DNA from: Caldilineaceae bacterium
GTDB taxonomy: Bacteria; Chloroflexota; Anaerolineae; Caldilineales; Caldilineaceae
DNA length: 64,000 nucleotides
Assembly (NCBI GenBank): GCA_022824025.1
Contig: JAJEBF010000021.1
Location: 1 to 64,000, forward strand
Direction: 5' to 3'
Of this stretch, positions 45,712-53,888 are shown in pieces. Made by a program: the position numbers and the translations under genes. Each line of letters begins with the position of its first letter. Position 1 is the first letter of the stretch. A model generated the notes under the pieces. The model was not told the DNA's origin. It was given only the letters and a program-made list of their open reading frames with translations, and made no database searches.

Positions 45712-46968
45712 ATGTCAACGAAAGAACATGCTTTTGCAGGACCTTCGGCGCCGCCGATTCCAGTCAAGGGCTTTGACGCGGCGGGAATCCATTGCGGTGT
45801 AAAGCCAACGGGAGCGCTGGACCTGGCGCTGATCGCGAGCCCAACTGCCTGCCGGTCCGCGGCCGTCTTTACGCAGAACGCTTTTCCCGCGGCGCCGGTG
45901 CTGTATGATCGCGATCTGTTGCGCATGAATCCGGACGGTACGCACAGTGTCGTGATCAATAGCGGCAACGCGAATGCCTGTACGAGCGCGGAGGGCAACG
46001 CAAATGCCCGGCGCATGGCTGAGGCTGCGGAGAAGAGCTTGGGCAGCACCGACAATACGGCCTATGTGATGAGCACAGGCGTAATTGGCGTACAGCTGCC
46101 GATCGGTGTGATCGAGGCCGGCATTCCAGAAGTTGCGGCCAAGCTGCGACCAGACGGATGGAAAGAGGCAGCCGAAGCGATCATGACAACGGATGTCTTT
46201 CCCAAGTGGGCGTCGGCCCAGGCGGAAGTTGGCGGCAAGACGGTGACGGTAACCGGAATTGGCAAGGGAGCCGGCATGATCCATCCCAACATGGCAACGA
46301 TGTTGGGAACGTTGGCGACAGACGTCTCAATTGCCCAGCCGCTCTTGCAAAAGGCTTTGCGCGCCGCCGTCAATCGCAGCTTTAACCGCATCAGTGTAGA
46401 CGGGGATACGAGCACGAACGACACTGTGCTTGTCATGGCGAATGGCGCCGCAGGGAATGACGAAATCGTGGAAGAAGGCAGCGAATACAGTGCTTTCGTG
46501 GATGCTCTGACCGAGGCTTCAATGGAGCTCGCGAAGCTGATCGTCCGCAATGGGGAGGGCGTGACCAAGTTCGTTACAGTTCAGGTTGAGGGCGCAGTTG
46601 ACGACGCGGAGGCGCATCAAGTCGCCAACTCAATTGCCAAGAGTCCGCTGGTGAAGACCGCCTTTTTCGGGCACGATGCCAACTGGGGTCGGATTCTTTG
46701 CGCTGTGGGTTACTCCGGGGCAACCGTTGACCCGACAAAAGCCCATCTTTTCATCGCGGCAGGCCAGCCGGAAGCCGGCAACGCAGAGCTGCAGCTGGTT
46801 GACGCGGGCACGCCGACCGCGTATGCCGAAGAGGACGCCTCGGCGATCTTTGCGGAGAGTGAAATAAGCGTGCGGGTTTCCTTGGGGTTGGGTGACGGGT
46901 CGGCTACGGTTTGGACGTGCGACCTGAGCTACGACTACGTGTCCATCAATGCGGAGTATAGAACGTAA
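45712..46968 (+). CDS. argJ: Bifunctional ornithine acetyltransferase/N-acetylglutamate synthase
   Basis: A 418-residue member of the OAT (ArgJ) family, which recycles the acetyl group between N-acetylornithine and glutamate. The self-cleavage site is seen in KGAGMIHPNMATMLGTLATD, where the threonine before MLG becomes the N-terminal nucleophile of the beta chain. VVINSGNANACTSAEGNANA and RNGEGVTKFVTVQVEGA are further family blocks. Two ATG codons stand in tandem; the second is better spaced from GGAG. It follows argG after about 100 bases. Whether it also makes N-acetylglutamate from acetyl-CoA cannot be seen from the sequence. Confidence 0.95.
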   Translation: MSTKEHAFAGPSAPPIPVKGFDAAGIHCGVKPTGALDLALIASPTACRSAAVFTQNAFPAAPVLYDRDLLRMNPDGTHSVVINSGNANACTSAEGNANARRMAEAAEKSLGSTDNTAYVMSTGVIGVQLPIGVIEAGIPEVAAKLRPDGWKEAAEAIMTTDVFPKWASAQAEVGGKTVTVTGIGKGAGMIHPNMATMLGTLATDVSIAQPLLQKALRAAVNRSFNRISVDGDTSTNDTVLVMANGAAGNDEIVEEGSEYSAFVDALTEASMELAKLIVRNGEGVTKFVTVQVEGAVDDAEAHQVANSIAKSPLVKTAFFGHDANWGRILCAVGYSGATVDPTKAHLFIAAGQPEAGNAELQLVDAGTPTAYAEEDASAIFAESEISVRVSLGLGDGSATVWTCDLSYDYVSINAEYRT

Positions 46969-47346
46969 CAGATTCGGCTGAGAAAGTGTGGATGAATGAC
47001 GCTTGCTCGTGACTCCAGGATCCCTTTGGCAAGCCCCCGGGCGTGCATGGTGGGGAATCGTTCCATGACTGACCAAAGCTGCGGGGAGGAGGCCGGATCC
47101 CGGAACGATCCATGAGAACGAAGGCTCGTTTTCCAAATTGCCAGCCACTTGTCTATTGTCTAGGCTAGCTGCTGCAGAGTGGTGGTGAAGGCAGCTTGGC
47201 AGCCTTGAAGGCCGGGGCAGCTCTTTCCCGTTGGAGCCGCCCCGGCATAGGACCACTTCCCAGGGGAGTATGAGCGGCTCCAGGTTGCCCACGGAGTGAC
47301 TCCAATCGAGGTCCCTCTCTTCAATTGACAGGATCATATCCTTCGC
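46969..47346. other. Convergent intergenic region with inverted repeats
   Basis: Between argJ and mqnA, which converge here. GCCGGGGC (47211-47218) and GCCCCGGC (47239-47246) form a perfect 8-bp inverted repeat with a 20-base loop, and an ATCGTTCC/GGAACGAT pair lies near 47065-47105. These are probably bidirectional transcript ends, without T-runs. No gene is seen. Confidence 0.4.
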
Positions 47347-48189
47347 TCAAGTCTCATAGAAGCGGACCGGCTGGGCCTGTTCGATGATGCCGAGCTTGGA
47401 CGCGTAGGCGTAGAACCTCTGCAGGCTGGCGAAGCAGTCTTCATCGAAGCGGTATTGGACGCTTTGGCGCAGGTAGGCCCCGCCGGCAGCCGCCAGGGCC
47501 TCGTCCAGGGGGTAGTGTGCGCCGGCGATTGCGTCGAGCGCGGCAACGCCGGATTCGCGTGCATCGCGGATGGCCTGGAGATGGAGTGGGGTCAGGGCCT
47601 CTGGCCGGCACGTCCAGAATGCAAAAACAAATGGGAGGCTGGTCAGGCCGCGCCACTCGTTGCAAAGGTCAAACTTGCTGAGCCCTAGCCTGGTATGGTC
47701 CACATGTATCGCGCTGTCGCCGATCAGGAGCGCGGCGTCGCAGCGTTTGAGCATCACAGTCAAGTCCGGTTCCATTGTTACAAACACCGGCTCGATGTCG
47801 AACCATTCAGCGCAGAGAATTCGCATCAGTGTGGCAGAGGTTCGGGAACTGGGATCGAGCGCGACGGAGCGGGCCCTTGTCAGGGGCTTGCGGCAGAACA
47901 CTGCAGCCGAGGCGGCCGGCCCCATAGAGGTGACTGCGGCGCCGGGCACAACGCGATAGCGGGGCGTGTATTCGATGGAGGAAAGCAGTGCAAGGTCGAC
48001 CGCGCCGCTGTGGAGCCAGGCGGAACAGCGCGAGGGTACGTCGTATTGCAACGCAAAAAGGTCGGGTCTACTGCCAAGGCCCTGCCAGAGAGGGCGGGCA
48101 TTCAAATACTCAACACAGCCGACGCGAACAGGTTTCGTGTCGGCCTGGGGGGTGGGTTCGGGGTGTAGGCGGCGATGCCAATTGGTCAT
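47347..48189 (-). CDS. mqnA: MqnA-like chorismate dehydratase, copy 1
   Basis: A 280-residue periplasmic-binding-protein-like fold enzyme. In the futalosine route to menaquinone MqnA dehydrates chorismate to 3-enolpyruvyl-benzoate. Family blocks are RVGCVEYLNARPLWQGL, SGAVDLALLSSIEY, VALDPSSRTSATLMRIL, CDAALLIGDSAI and LTSLPFVFAFW. It aligns without gaps to the copy at 48815 with well over half the residues identical. In this copy the family's TGLPFVF reads TSLPFVF and YNIVPG reads YRVVPG. A hairpin with the ribosome-binding region in its loop precedes the ATG. Other mqn genes are not nearby, so either copy could serve menaquinone synthesis. Confidence 0.85.
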   Translation of the reverse strand: MTNWHRRLHPEPTPQADTKPVRVGCVEYLNARPLWQGLGSRPDLFALQYDVPSRCSAWLHSGAVDLALLSSIEYTPRYRVVPGAAVTSMGPAASAAVFCRKPLTRARSVALDPSSRTSATLMRILCAEWFDIEPVFVTMEPDLTVMLKRCDAALLIGDSAIHVDHTRLGLSKFDLCNEWRGLTSLPFVFAFWTCRPEALTPLHLQAIRDARESGVAALDAIAGAHYPLDEALAAAGGAYLRQSVQYRFDEDCFASLQRFYAYASKLGIIEQAQPVRFYET

Positions 48190-48191
48190 GA

Positions 48192-48211
48192 TTAAGACGT
48201 CCTTGTCTTAA
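48192..48211 (-). promoter_or_regulatory. Hairpin with ribosome-binding sequence in the loop, before mqnA copy 1
   Basis: On the minus strand TTAAGAC and GTCTTAA form a 7-bp stem with the loop AAGGAC, two bases before the ATG. The loop corresponds to the Shine-Dalgarno sequence. The same structure precedes copy 2. Confidence 0.6.
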
Positions 48212-48302
48212 CGGTCCCCGGAGGGCTATGGAATTTTAGGTATGCAACCTGCGAGTGCCGTGATTGCGCCGGCCGTAGTGTCCGTCATTGGAACTACAGG
48301 CC

Positions 48303-48660
48303 CTATGTTATCTCAGGCCAGGCGGATGTCCAAGGCCCGATTTTTTCAGATGCTGCCACGGCCTGGAGGACAAGCGTGTCGGCGAGATACCTGCCCTTGA
48401 TTTGGGAAGGCAGGGGACAGGCCGAAGGTGACGCAGCCTCAACAATGTGAGGAGGCAGGCTGACCGGTGAGATAGTAGTGGAAGGTGAAGGGTAGGCGGT
48501 CAAGGATGGATGGCGTAGGTTTGCATTCGTTCTGCGCGGGTAATTCGTCGACTCCCCAGGAATCCAAAGGCATCTGGAGTGTCAGAAGTAGATCGCAGTC
48601 TTCGTAGGGCTCAGGAGCCTGGATGTAAAGGCGGCCGCGTGCGATGATGACATTTTCCAA
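48303..48660 (-). pseudogene. Amidase gene remnant (C-terminal part only, degraded)
   Basis: Two minus-strand pieces match the last 110 or so residues of the intact amidase at 49775. The first (48439-48660) includes EDCDLLLTLQMPLDSWGVDE and PTPSILDRLPFTFHYYLTGQ against EDYDLLLTPQMPLTAWGVDD and PTPSIFDRLPFTYPFNLTGQ. The second (48303-48420) includes GRYLADTLVLQAVAA and GPWTSAWPEIT against GRYHADTLVLQAAAA and APWTSVWPDVS. The frame changes between the pieces and the first 360 residues are missing. It is a by-product of the mqnA-amidase duplication and cannot give an active enzyme. Confidence 0.8.
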
Positions 48661-48814
48661 GCCATTATATCCCTGGTTAGGATTCCAATGGATTCAGGGG
48701 GGGATTCCCATTGCTGTCCCGAACGACTTGGAGAAGTTGCCCTGGAGACAGGCTTGGGGGATCCCCTTAGGCCCCAGACCGTACTGTATCGATGCACTGC
48801 TTCACTTACGCGGG

Positions 48815-49657
48815 TCAAGAATCATAGAATACGACTGTCGGGGTCTGCGGAATGATGCCGAGCTTGGAAGCTGATTTGTAGAACCACTCCAGGCTGGCGA
48901 GGCAGTCGTCGTCAAAGCAGTACTGGAAGCTCTTGTGGAGGTATTCGCCGCTGGTGGCGGCGAGGGCCTCGTTGTCGGGATAGTGGGCCCAGGCTACGTC
49001 GTCGAGTGCGGTAACTCCGGCCTGGCTTGAATCGCGCAATGCCTGCAAATGCGCTGGGGTCAGTGCATTGGGCCGGCCGGCCCAGAACCCGAATACGAAG
49101 GGAAGGCCTGTTAAGCCTCGCCAGGCTTCGCAAAGGTCATTTTTGTGCAGGCCCATGCCGACGTGGTCGACAAAGACGGTGTTGTCGCCGATGAGAAGGG
49201 CGGCGTCGCAGCGCTGGAGCATGGAGGACAGGTTCGGGCGCATGGACACGAACTCCGGCTCAATGTCCCACCACTCGGCACAGAGGATACGCATGAGGGC
49301 AGCGGCGGTCCGGGAGCTGGTGTCGAGGGCGACGGTCTTGGCTTCTGTCAGCGGCTTGCTGGAAAACGCAGCGAGTGAAGCAACCGATCCCATCGAGGTT
49401 ACCGCAACTCCGGGCACGATGTTGTAACCGGGCCCGTACTCGATGGATGAGACGAGCGCAAGGTCCACTTCACCGCTGTGCAGCCATGAGGAAACTTCAG
49501 AAGGTACAGCAAACTTGAGTGAGAAAAGGTCGGGGCGCTTACTGAGACCTTGCCAGAGAGGGCGTGCAGTGAGGTACTCAATACAGCCAACCCGGACGGG
49601 ATTCGCGGTGGCCTGCGGGGAGCCTTCAAGGTGTTGGCGCCGTTGCCTGTTTGACAT
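48815..49657 (-). CDS. mqnA: MqnA-like chorismate dehydratase, copy 2
   Basis: A 280-residue paralogue of the protein at 47347 with the same start and end and no gaps between them. Family blocks here are RVGCIEYLTARPLWQGL, SGEVDLALVSSIEY, YNIVPGVAVTSMGS, VALDTSSRTAAALMRIL, CDAALLIGDNTV and the intact LTGLPFVFGFW. It is nearer the usual MqnA consensus than copy 1 in the TGLPFVF block. A perfect hairpin with AAGGAG in the loop precedes the start. It lies about 117 bases downstream of the amidase gene and may be co-transcribed with it. Which copy supports menaquinone synthesis is open; the other may have drifted to a related acid. Confidence 0.85.
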   Translation of the reverse strand: MSNRQRRQHLEGSPQATANPVRVGCIEYLTARPLWQGLSKRPDLFSLKFAVPSEVSSWLHSGEVDLALVSSIEYGPGYNIVPGVAVTSMGSVASLAAFSSKPLTEAKTVALDTSSRTAAALMRILCAEWWDIEPEFVSMRPNLSSMLQRCDAALLIGDNTVFVDHVGMGLHKNDLCEAWRGLTGLPFVFGFWAGRPNALTPAHLQALRDSSQAGVTALDDVAWAHYPDNEALAATSGEYLHKSFQYCFDDDCLASLEWFYKSASKLGIIPQTPTVVFYDS

Positions 49658-49658
49658 G

Positions 49659-49680
49659 GTTAAGACCTCCTTGTCTTAAC
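49659..49680 (-). promoter_or_regulatory. Hairpin with Shine-Dalgarno in the loop, before mqnA copy 2
   Basis: On the minus strand GTTAAGAC and GTCTTAAC form a perfect 8-bp stem whose six-base loop is AAGGAG, one base before the ATG. The ribosome binding site is thus displayed in a loop, or masked if the loop is bound. Confidence 0.65.
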
Positions 49681-49774
49681 GGGCCCCAAAGGGCGATGGA
49701 GATTCAGAAGCGCAAGTTACGAGTGCCGCAGTTGCGCCAACTGACTGTAGAGTCCTTCATTGGACCTACAGGCC

Positions 49775-51196
49775 CTATGATACATCAGGCCAAACGGATG
49801 TCCAAGGCGCGACAGTTTCAAATGCGGCTGCGGCCTGGAGGACAAGCGTGTCTGCGTGATACCTGCCCACGATCTGTAGGGCGACGGGAAGGCCGTCGGA
49901 GGCGAAACCACAGGGGACACTGGCGGCTGGCTGGCCGGTAAGGTTGAAGGGGTAGGTGAAGGGCAAGCGGTCGAAGATCGAAGGCGTTGGCGTACCGTTG
50001 ATTTCGGCGGGCCAGTCGTCTACCCCCCAGGCGGTAAGGGGCATCTGCGGGGTGAGCAGGAGGTCGTAGTCTTCGAAGAATTCGCGGGCCTGGTGATAGA
50101 AGACTGTGCGAGACATTTCGGCGCGCCCCAATTCTTCAGCGGTGTAACGGCGGCCCTGCAAGATCATCTTGACAAGGCTCGGTTCAAAGGCTTGTGGATT
50201 CTCGTCGTAGGCCTGGCCGACGCGGGCTGCCATAGAGGCGAACCAGCAGACTTCGGCGCCGGGGCGGGGGTTGTCCCAGTCAGGATCGACGGCTTCCACA
50301 ATGCAACCGAGTTCGGCGAAGCGTTGAGCGGCCTGGCCTGCGAGGCGGCGCACGTCGGGATCGACAGCGGCGTATCCGAAGTCCGCGCTCCAGGCTACGC
50401 GCAGGCCTTGTAGCGCAGGCAGGGGGTCGGCCACTGCTGCGAGGTAATCGTCTGGTGGGTGGGCGATTGCTGTGGGGTCGCGGGGGTCCGGACCGGCGGT
50501 GGCCTGGATGAAGAGGGCAGCGTCGGCGACGGTGCGGGAGATGGGACCGTTGTGGGAACGGGCGGACCAGATGTCAAGGTTGGGCCAGTAGGGCAGGCGC
50601 CCGAACGAGGGCTTATGGCCGAAAACGCCGCAGAGGGCGGCAGGAATGCGGATTGAGCCGGCGCCGTCGGAGCCGTGGGCAAGTGGACAGAGGCCGGCGG
50701 CAACTGCGGCGGCCGCGCCGCCGCTGGATCCTCCGGGCGTTCGGTCGGTGTTCCAGGGGTTGCGGCCCGGTTCGCCGAGAAGATTGTCACACATATCCTT
50801 GTGGCCGAGATGGGGTGTGTTGGTCTTGCCGATTACGATACCGCCGGCGGCCTTGACACGGCCCGTAACCGCGCCATCATAGTCGGCGACCAAGTCTTTC
50901 TGAAGGATCGAGCCGCTTGTATGACGCAGTCCCTCGCTGGGTTCGAGGTCTTTGATCGGCACTGGCAGACCGTGAAGCGGGCCGAGCTCTTCTCCCTTCA
51001 GGACCGCGGCCTCGGCGGCGCGGGCACACGCAAGGGCGCGGTCAGCGTCAAAGTCGAGGAAGGCGTTGATGGCGGGGTTGACGGCCTCAATGCGAGCGAG
51101 GAAAGATTCGGTCAGTTCGACCGGAGACAGTTTTTTTTCTCGAATGGCTGCGGTCAGTTCGGTGGCAGGTGTGCGGGAAAGTTCTGGAGGAGTCAT
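49775..51196 (-). CDS. Amidase-signature family amidase
   Basis: A 473-residue amidase. The Ser-cisSer-Lys triad is visible: the lysine in LPVPIKDLEP, the cis-serine in PGGSSGGAAAAVAAG, and the nucleophile serine in GSDGAGSIRIPA, with GVFGHKPSFGRLP following. Such enzymes hydrolyse carboxamides and aryl amides, and relatives include the GatA subunit, but there are no gatB or gatC genes here. The N-terminal start is ambiguous: in-frame ATG at 51214 and GTG at 51229 exist without a ribosome binding site; 51196 fits the usual amidase start (ATELTAAIREKKLSPVELTE). Its last third is duplicated as a remnant at 48303-48660. Confidence 0.88.
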   Translation of the reverse strand: MTPPELSRTPATELTAAIREKKLSPVELTESFLARIEAVNPAINAFLDFDADRALACARAAEAAVLKGEELGPLHGLPVPIKDLEPSEGLRHTSGSILQKDLVADYDGAVTGRVKAAGGIVIGKTNTPHLGHKDMCDNLLGEPGRNPWNTDRTPGGSSGGAAAAVAAGLCPLAHGSDGAGSIRIPAALCGVFGHKPSFGRLPYWPNLDIWSARSHNGPISRTVADAALFIQATAGPDPRDPTAIAHPPDDYLAAVADPLPALQGLRVAWSADFGYAAVDPDVRRLAGQAAQRFAELGCIVEAVDPDWDNPRPGAEVCWFASMAARVGQAYDENPQAFEPSLVKMILQGRRYTAEELGRAEMSRTVFYHQAREFFEDYDLLLTPQMPLTAWGVDDWPAEINGTPTPSIFDRLPFTYPFNLTGQPAASVPCGFASDGLPVALQIVGRYHADTLVLQAAAAFETVAPWTSVWPDVS

Positions 51197-51210
51197 GGGA
51201 GGTAAGCCTT

Positions 51211-51590
51211 TCATGTCGCGTGTGCACAAGCGGGAAAGGAAGCTTCAGAGTGAACAGTCGAAGCAACGAAGACGTCCAAGCCGAGTGGAAAAGTGATGCG
51301 GAATTCGTGCGGGAACGCTTCAAGGGACACCGGTGTCATCACTTCGTGGTGTTCGAATACGGTAAGGAGCCCGAGCAGGGCGATGCCATCGCTGCACTGC
51401 TGGTGGTTCCTCCGGGCCTGGGAATCCCGCGGGAGACACAGACAGGACAGAGCATTTGGCGGGCTTCGATCACCGCGACCTCGCCTTTCAGACTGGCCAG
51501 AGTCTGGTTCGCGTCGCTGTTAGACCAGCGGATGACTGCCAGCTCAAAAGGAGCTTTGACTTGTGTCTCGCCTGTTACAGCCAGTTGAAT
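51211..51590 (-). pseudogene. Redoxin/thioredoxin-like gene remnant, frameshifted
   Basis: Reading the minus strand, a frame with ETQVKAPFELAVIRWSN, LASLKGEVAVIEARQMLCPV and CVSRGIPR resembles the start of a thioredoxin-fold redoxin domain with a CPVC active site. About 20 residues later the similarity continues in the next frame with DGIALLGLLTVFEHHEVMTP and LEAFPHEFRITFPLGLD, a typical 'GLHTVFEHH' redoxin segment. The shift lies near 51395-51420. After this the frame reads into a stop at 51211-51213 where the amidase begins. The C-terminal half of the domain is missing. No start codon is evident. It is a broken gene next to the duplicated region. Confidence 0.6.
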
Positions 51591-51659
51591 CTTCTCAGTC
51601 GCTTTGTCCGTTCCTTCTATCGAGCGTAGCCAGCGCGGATCTCAGTTTCTGCGTCCGGG

Positions 51660-52664
51660 TCAATTGTTCTGCGCAAAGATAAGCCAGACTTCGCCGTTCC
51701 CTCCCGACACTGTGAAGCCGAAGTTCTGGCTGTCGCGTTCACCGTTGCCGTCCCTCACGAAGATTGAATAGTTGCCAGCCACATTGCCGTTCGGAACCTG
51801 GCCGAGGGGCACAGTCTTCAGATAATTGTACTTGTTTCCCTGCGGCCCCTGGTGGGTGGAGTTTCCTCCCCGGGTAGAGTTATTCACCGCCCCCACGTGA
51901 ACGCCGTCTTTGTGCAACTCCACGTAGTAGCTGCCTCCGATTCCCTGTACCTCGTCACCGCGACCTTCATGGACGAAGCCAATATAGAGTTTCAGTTCGC
52001 TCCCGCCATTGTCTCTGAGATCCGTGTTGCGCAGCCGAAATTTGCAGCCGTCCCCGCCAATGCCCGCGCAAGGGTCGGTGACAGGTTGTGCCGTCGGAGG
52101 GGGAACAGGTGTGGGCGGGACAAGCGTGGCCGTTGGGACAGGGGTCGGCGGCGGCGTGGGAACGACTGACGCAACCTGCACGAGCTCTGGATAGGTCGCA
52201 GTCACCAGGGGGCTGTAGACCCACGCATACTGCCCGCTGAAAATAATCTGCCACCAGCCGCCGGCAGGATTTTTGCCTGAAATAGGATATTGATCCCCAG
52301 GAGAGGCCTGTCCCACGACCGGGTAGTTGGTGCCGGGGCCCGCCCGCACATTCATGACGCGCGAGATACTCACCGTCGGCGACGCGCTGGTGGCCGTAGG
52401 TGTTGGGGTTGGCGGTAGTGTTGGGGTTGGCGGCAGCGTTGGCGAAGGAGTCGGTGTCACCGTCGGCGTCGCGGTCGCTTCCAGGGCTGCCAGCCGCTCT
52501 TCAAACGAGTTCATACGTTCGGACATGGAGGACACCAGCTCAATCATGGCTTCGACCTGAGCAGCGAGATCTTCAAGGGTCAGACCGGCTTCTTGCGCGT
52601 AAAGCGGCGCGGTCAGGCCGAGAAGCGCCACCAACAACAGCAGAACGATTCGTGTTTTTTTCAT
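51660..52664 (-). CDS. Secreted SH3-domain protein with coiled coil and Pro/Thr-rich linkers
   Basis: A 334-residue exported protein. The signal peptide is MKKTRIVLLLLVALLGLTAP with cleavage after YAQ. Residues about 30-65 form a coiled coil (LEDLAAQVEAMIELVSSMSE). Then comes a repeated TPTPSPTLPPTPTLPPTPTP linker, a bacterial SH3 domain (about 100-165: VMNVRAGPGTNYPVVGQA, GGWWQIIFSGQYAWVYSPLV), a second Pro-rich linker and a C-terminal beta-rich domain of about 120 residues with no known match. SH3 domains of this kind bind cell-wall peptides, so it probably acts in the envelope. The start at 52664 gives a good signal peptide. A structured region lies upstream. Confidence 0.8.
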   Translation of the reverse strand: MKKTRIVLLLLVALLGLTAPLYAQEAGLTLEDLAAQVEAMIELVSSMSERMNSFEERLAALEATATPTVTPTPSPTLPPTPTLPPTPTPTATSASPTVSISRVMNVRAGPGTNYPVVGQASPGDQYPISGKNPAGGWWQIIFSGQYAWVYSPLVTATYPELVQVASVVPTPPPTPVPTATLVPPTPVPPPTAQPVTDPCAGIGGDGCKFRLRNTDLRDNGGSELKLYIGFVHEGRGDEVQGIGGSYYVELHKDGVHVGAVNNSTRGGNSTHQGPQGNKYNYLKTVPLGQVPNGNVAGNYSIFVRDGNGERDSQNFGFTVSGGNGEVWLIFAQNN

Positions 52665-52791
52665 TATCAATGCCAATCGTTGGAAATTTAGAGTTGTCTA
52701 ACAGCTGGCTGGTCGCCCTGTGAGGCCGGCAACTTCAGTTGGGTCGTGCGGCGGGTTGGTTGGTCGATTGGGGAAGAGCGAGCCTTCGAAT

Positions 52792-52867
52792 GTTCCCTGG
52801 CATCATCCGAGCCAGGCACTCGATTTGGATAGATCGAGTGACGGACTAACTCTCAATCGCAGGGAAC
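52792..52867 (-). other. Nested inverted repeats in the leader of the SH3 protein gene
   Basis: GTTCCCTG (52792-52799) and CAGGGAAC (52860-52867) are perfect complements. Inside, CACTCGAT (52817-52824) pairs with ATCGAGTG (52833-52840), and CCTGGC/GCCAGG forms an alternative stem that competes with the outer one. The element lies in a 400-base gap without genes, about 130 bases upstream of the SH3 protein start. It could be a structured leader or the 3' end of the ABC operon transcript. The rest of the gap (52665-53065) shows nothing I can name. Confidence 0.4.
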
Positions 52868-53065
52868 CTTTCCAACCGTGACGGGGCCCCCTATAGGCCC
52901 ACAAACCTTCGCTTTGATGCCAAAGCCCCAAGTTAAGGACTCATACGGGTCCAACAGCCTGTTGAACGCTTCGTCCCTCTTCGCGCAGAGGCGACGGGAT
53001 TGGCTTCTGTCATTTGCGAGCTCTTCGTCATTTCGCGTACGTTGTCCTATGGTCAGCCAGATGCC

Positions 53066-53815
53066 TTACAGGATCTGGCTGAGGAAGAGCTTTGTGCGGT
53101 CGTGCTGGGCGTTCGTGAAGAAGTGTTCAGGCGTGCCGACTTCCACAATCTCGCCGGCGTCCATAAACACGATGCGGTCGGCGACCTCGCGTGCGAAGCC
53201 CATCTCGTGGGTAACGACAAGCATGGTCATTCCGCTTTCGGCAAGCTCCTGCATCACGTCAAGGACCTCTTTGATCATCTCCGGGTCGAGGGCGGAAGTC
53301 GGTTCGTCGAACAACATGATCTTGGGCGACATGGCGAGAGAGCGGGCGATCGCGACGCGCTGCTGCTGGCCGCCGGAAAGCTGGCCAGGGTGCTTGTCTG
53401 CCTGTTCAGGAATCCCGACCCGGTTGAGCAGGCTCATGGCGGTATCCTGGGCTTCCTCCTTCTTCATCTTGCGCACCTGGATCGGCGCCAAGGTGATGTT
53501 TTCGAGGACGGTGAGGTGGGGGAAAAGATTGAATTGCTGGAATACCATGCCCGTCTCGGACCGGATTTGCTCGATGTTGCGCACGTCGCGCGTAAGCGGG
53601 ATTCCGTCTACGACTATTTCACCGGTCTGGTGCTCCTCCAGCCGGTTGATACAGCGGATGAAGGTGGATTTGCCTGACCCGGAGGGCCCGATGATGACGA
53701 CCACCTCCTGGGCTTTGACACGCAGGCTGCAGTCCTTCAGGGCCTGAAAGTCGCCGAACCATTTGCAGACATCCTGGCAGATTATGATTTCGCCTTCAGT
53801 TTCATTTTCTGACAT
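53066..53815 (-). CDS. Amino acid ABC transporter ATP-binding protein (GlnQ/AapP type)
   Basis: A 249-residue ABC ATPase with all motifs: Walker [20 protein letters not shown], the Q-loop [15 protein letters not shown], the signature [16 protein letters not shown], Walker [15 protein letters not shown], and the H-switch [17 protein letters not shown]. The QQFNLFPH and ALDPE features are typical of polar amino acid importers. It is the last gene of the four-gene operon starting with the binding protein at 57603, and energises uptake by the permeases at 53889 and 55182. It might also serve the ATPase-less importer at 35690, which is inference. Confidence 0.95.
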   Translation of the reverse strand: MSENETEGEIIICQDVCKWFGDFQALKDCSLRVKAQEVVVIIGPSGSGKSTFIRCINRLEEHQTGEIVVDGIPLTRDVRNIEQIRSETGMVFQQFNLFPHLTVLENITLAPIQVRKMKKEEAQDTAMSLLNRVGIPEQADKHPGQLSGGQQQRVAIARSLAMSPKIMLFDEPTSALDPEMIKEVLDVMQELAESGMTMLVVTHEMGFAREVADRIVFMDAGEIVEVGTPEHFFTNAQHDRTKLFLSQIL

Positions 53816-53888
53816 GATCTATCCCTCTGTGAACGAATTTCCTTGCGAAAGCCTCGGACGGCGCGCTTCCCTGACTAGATTACTTGGT

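Larger units (their letters stand above)
47347..50110 (-). repeat. Tandem segmental duplication (mqnA plus amidase 3' end)
   Basis: Two blocks of the same order lie head to tail on the minus strand: amidase C-terminal region, intergenic spacer, hairpin, mqnA. Unit 1 spans about 47347-48645 and unit 2 about 48815-50110, offset by roughly 1.47 kb. The spacers match as well (shared CCTACAGGCCCTATG near 48292/49770 and CTGGAGGACAAGCGTGTC near 48362/49833). In unit 1 the amidase part is a remnant; in unit 2 it is the end of an intact gene. Confidence 0.8.

Noticed and set aside
46630..47337. Minus-strand frame of 235 codons covering the argJ 3' end and the intergenic region
   Set aside because: It overlaps argJ antisense, has no family resemblance, and its non-overlapping part has irregular codon use.
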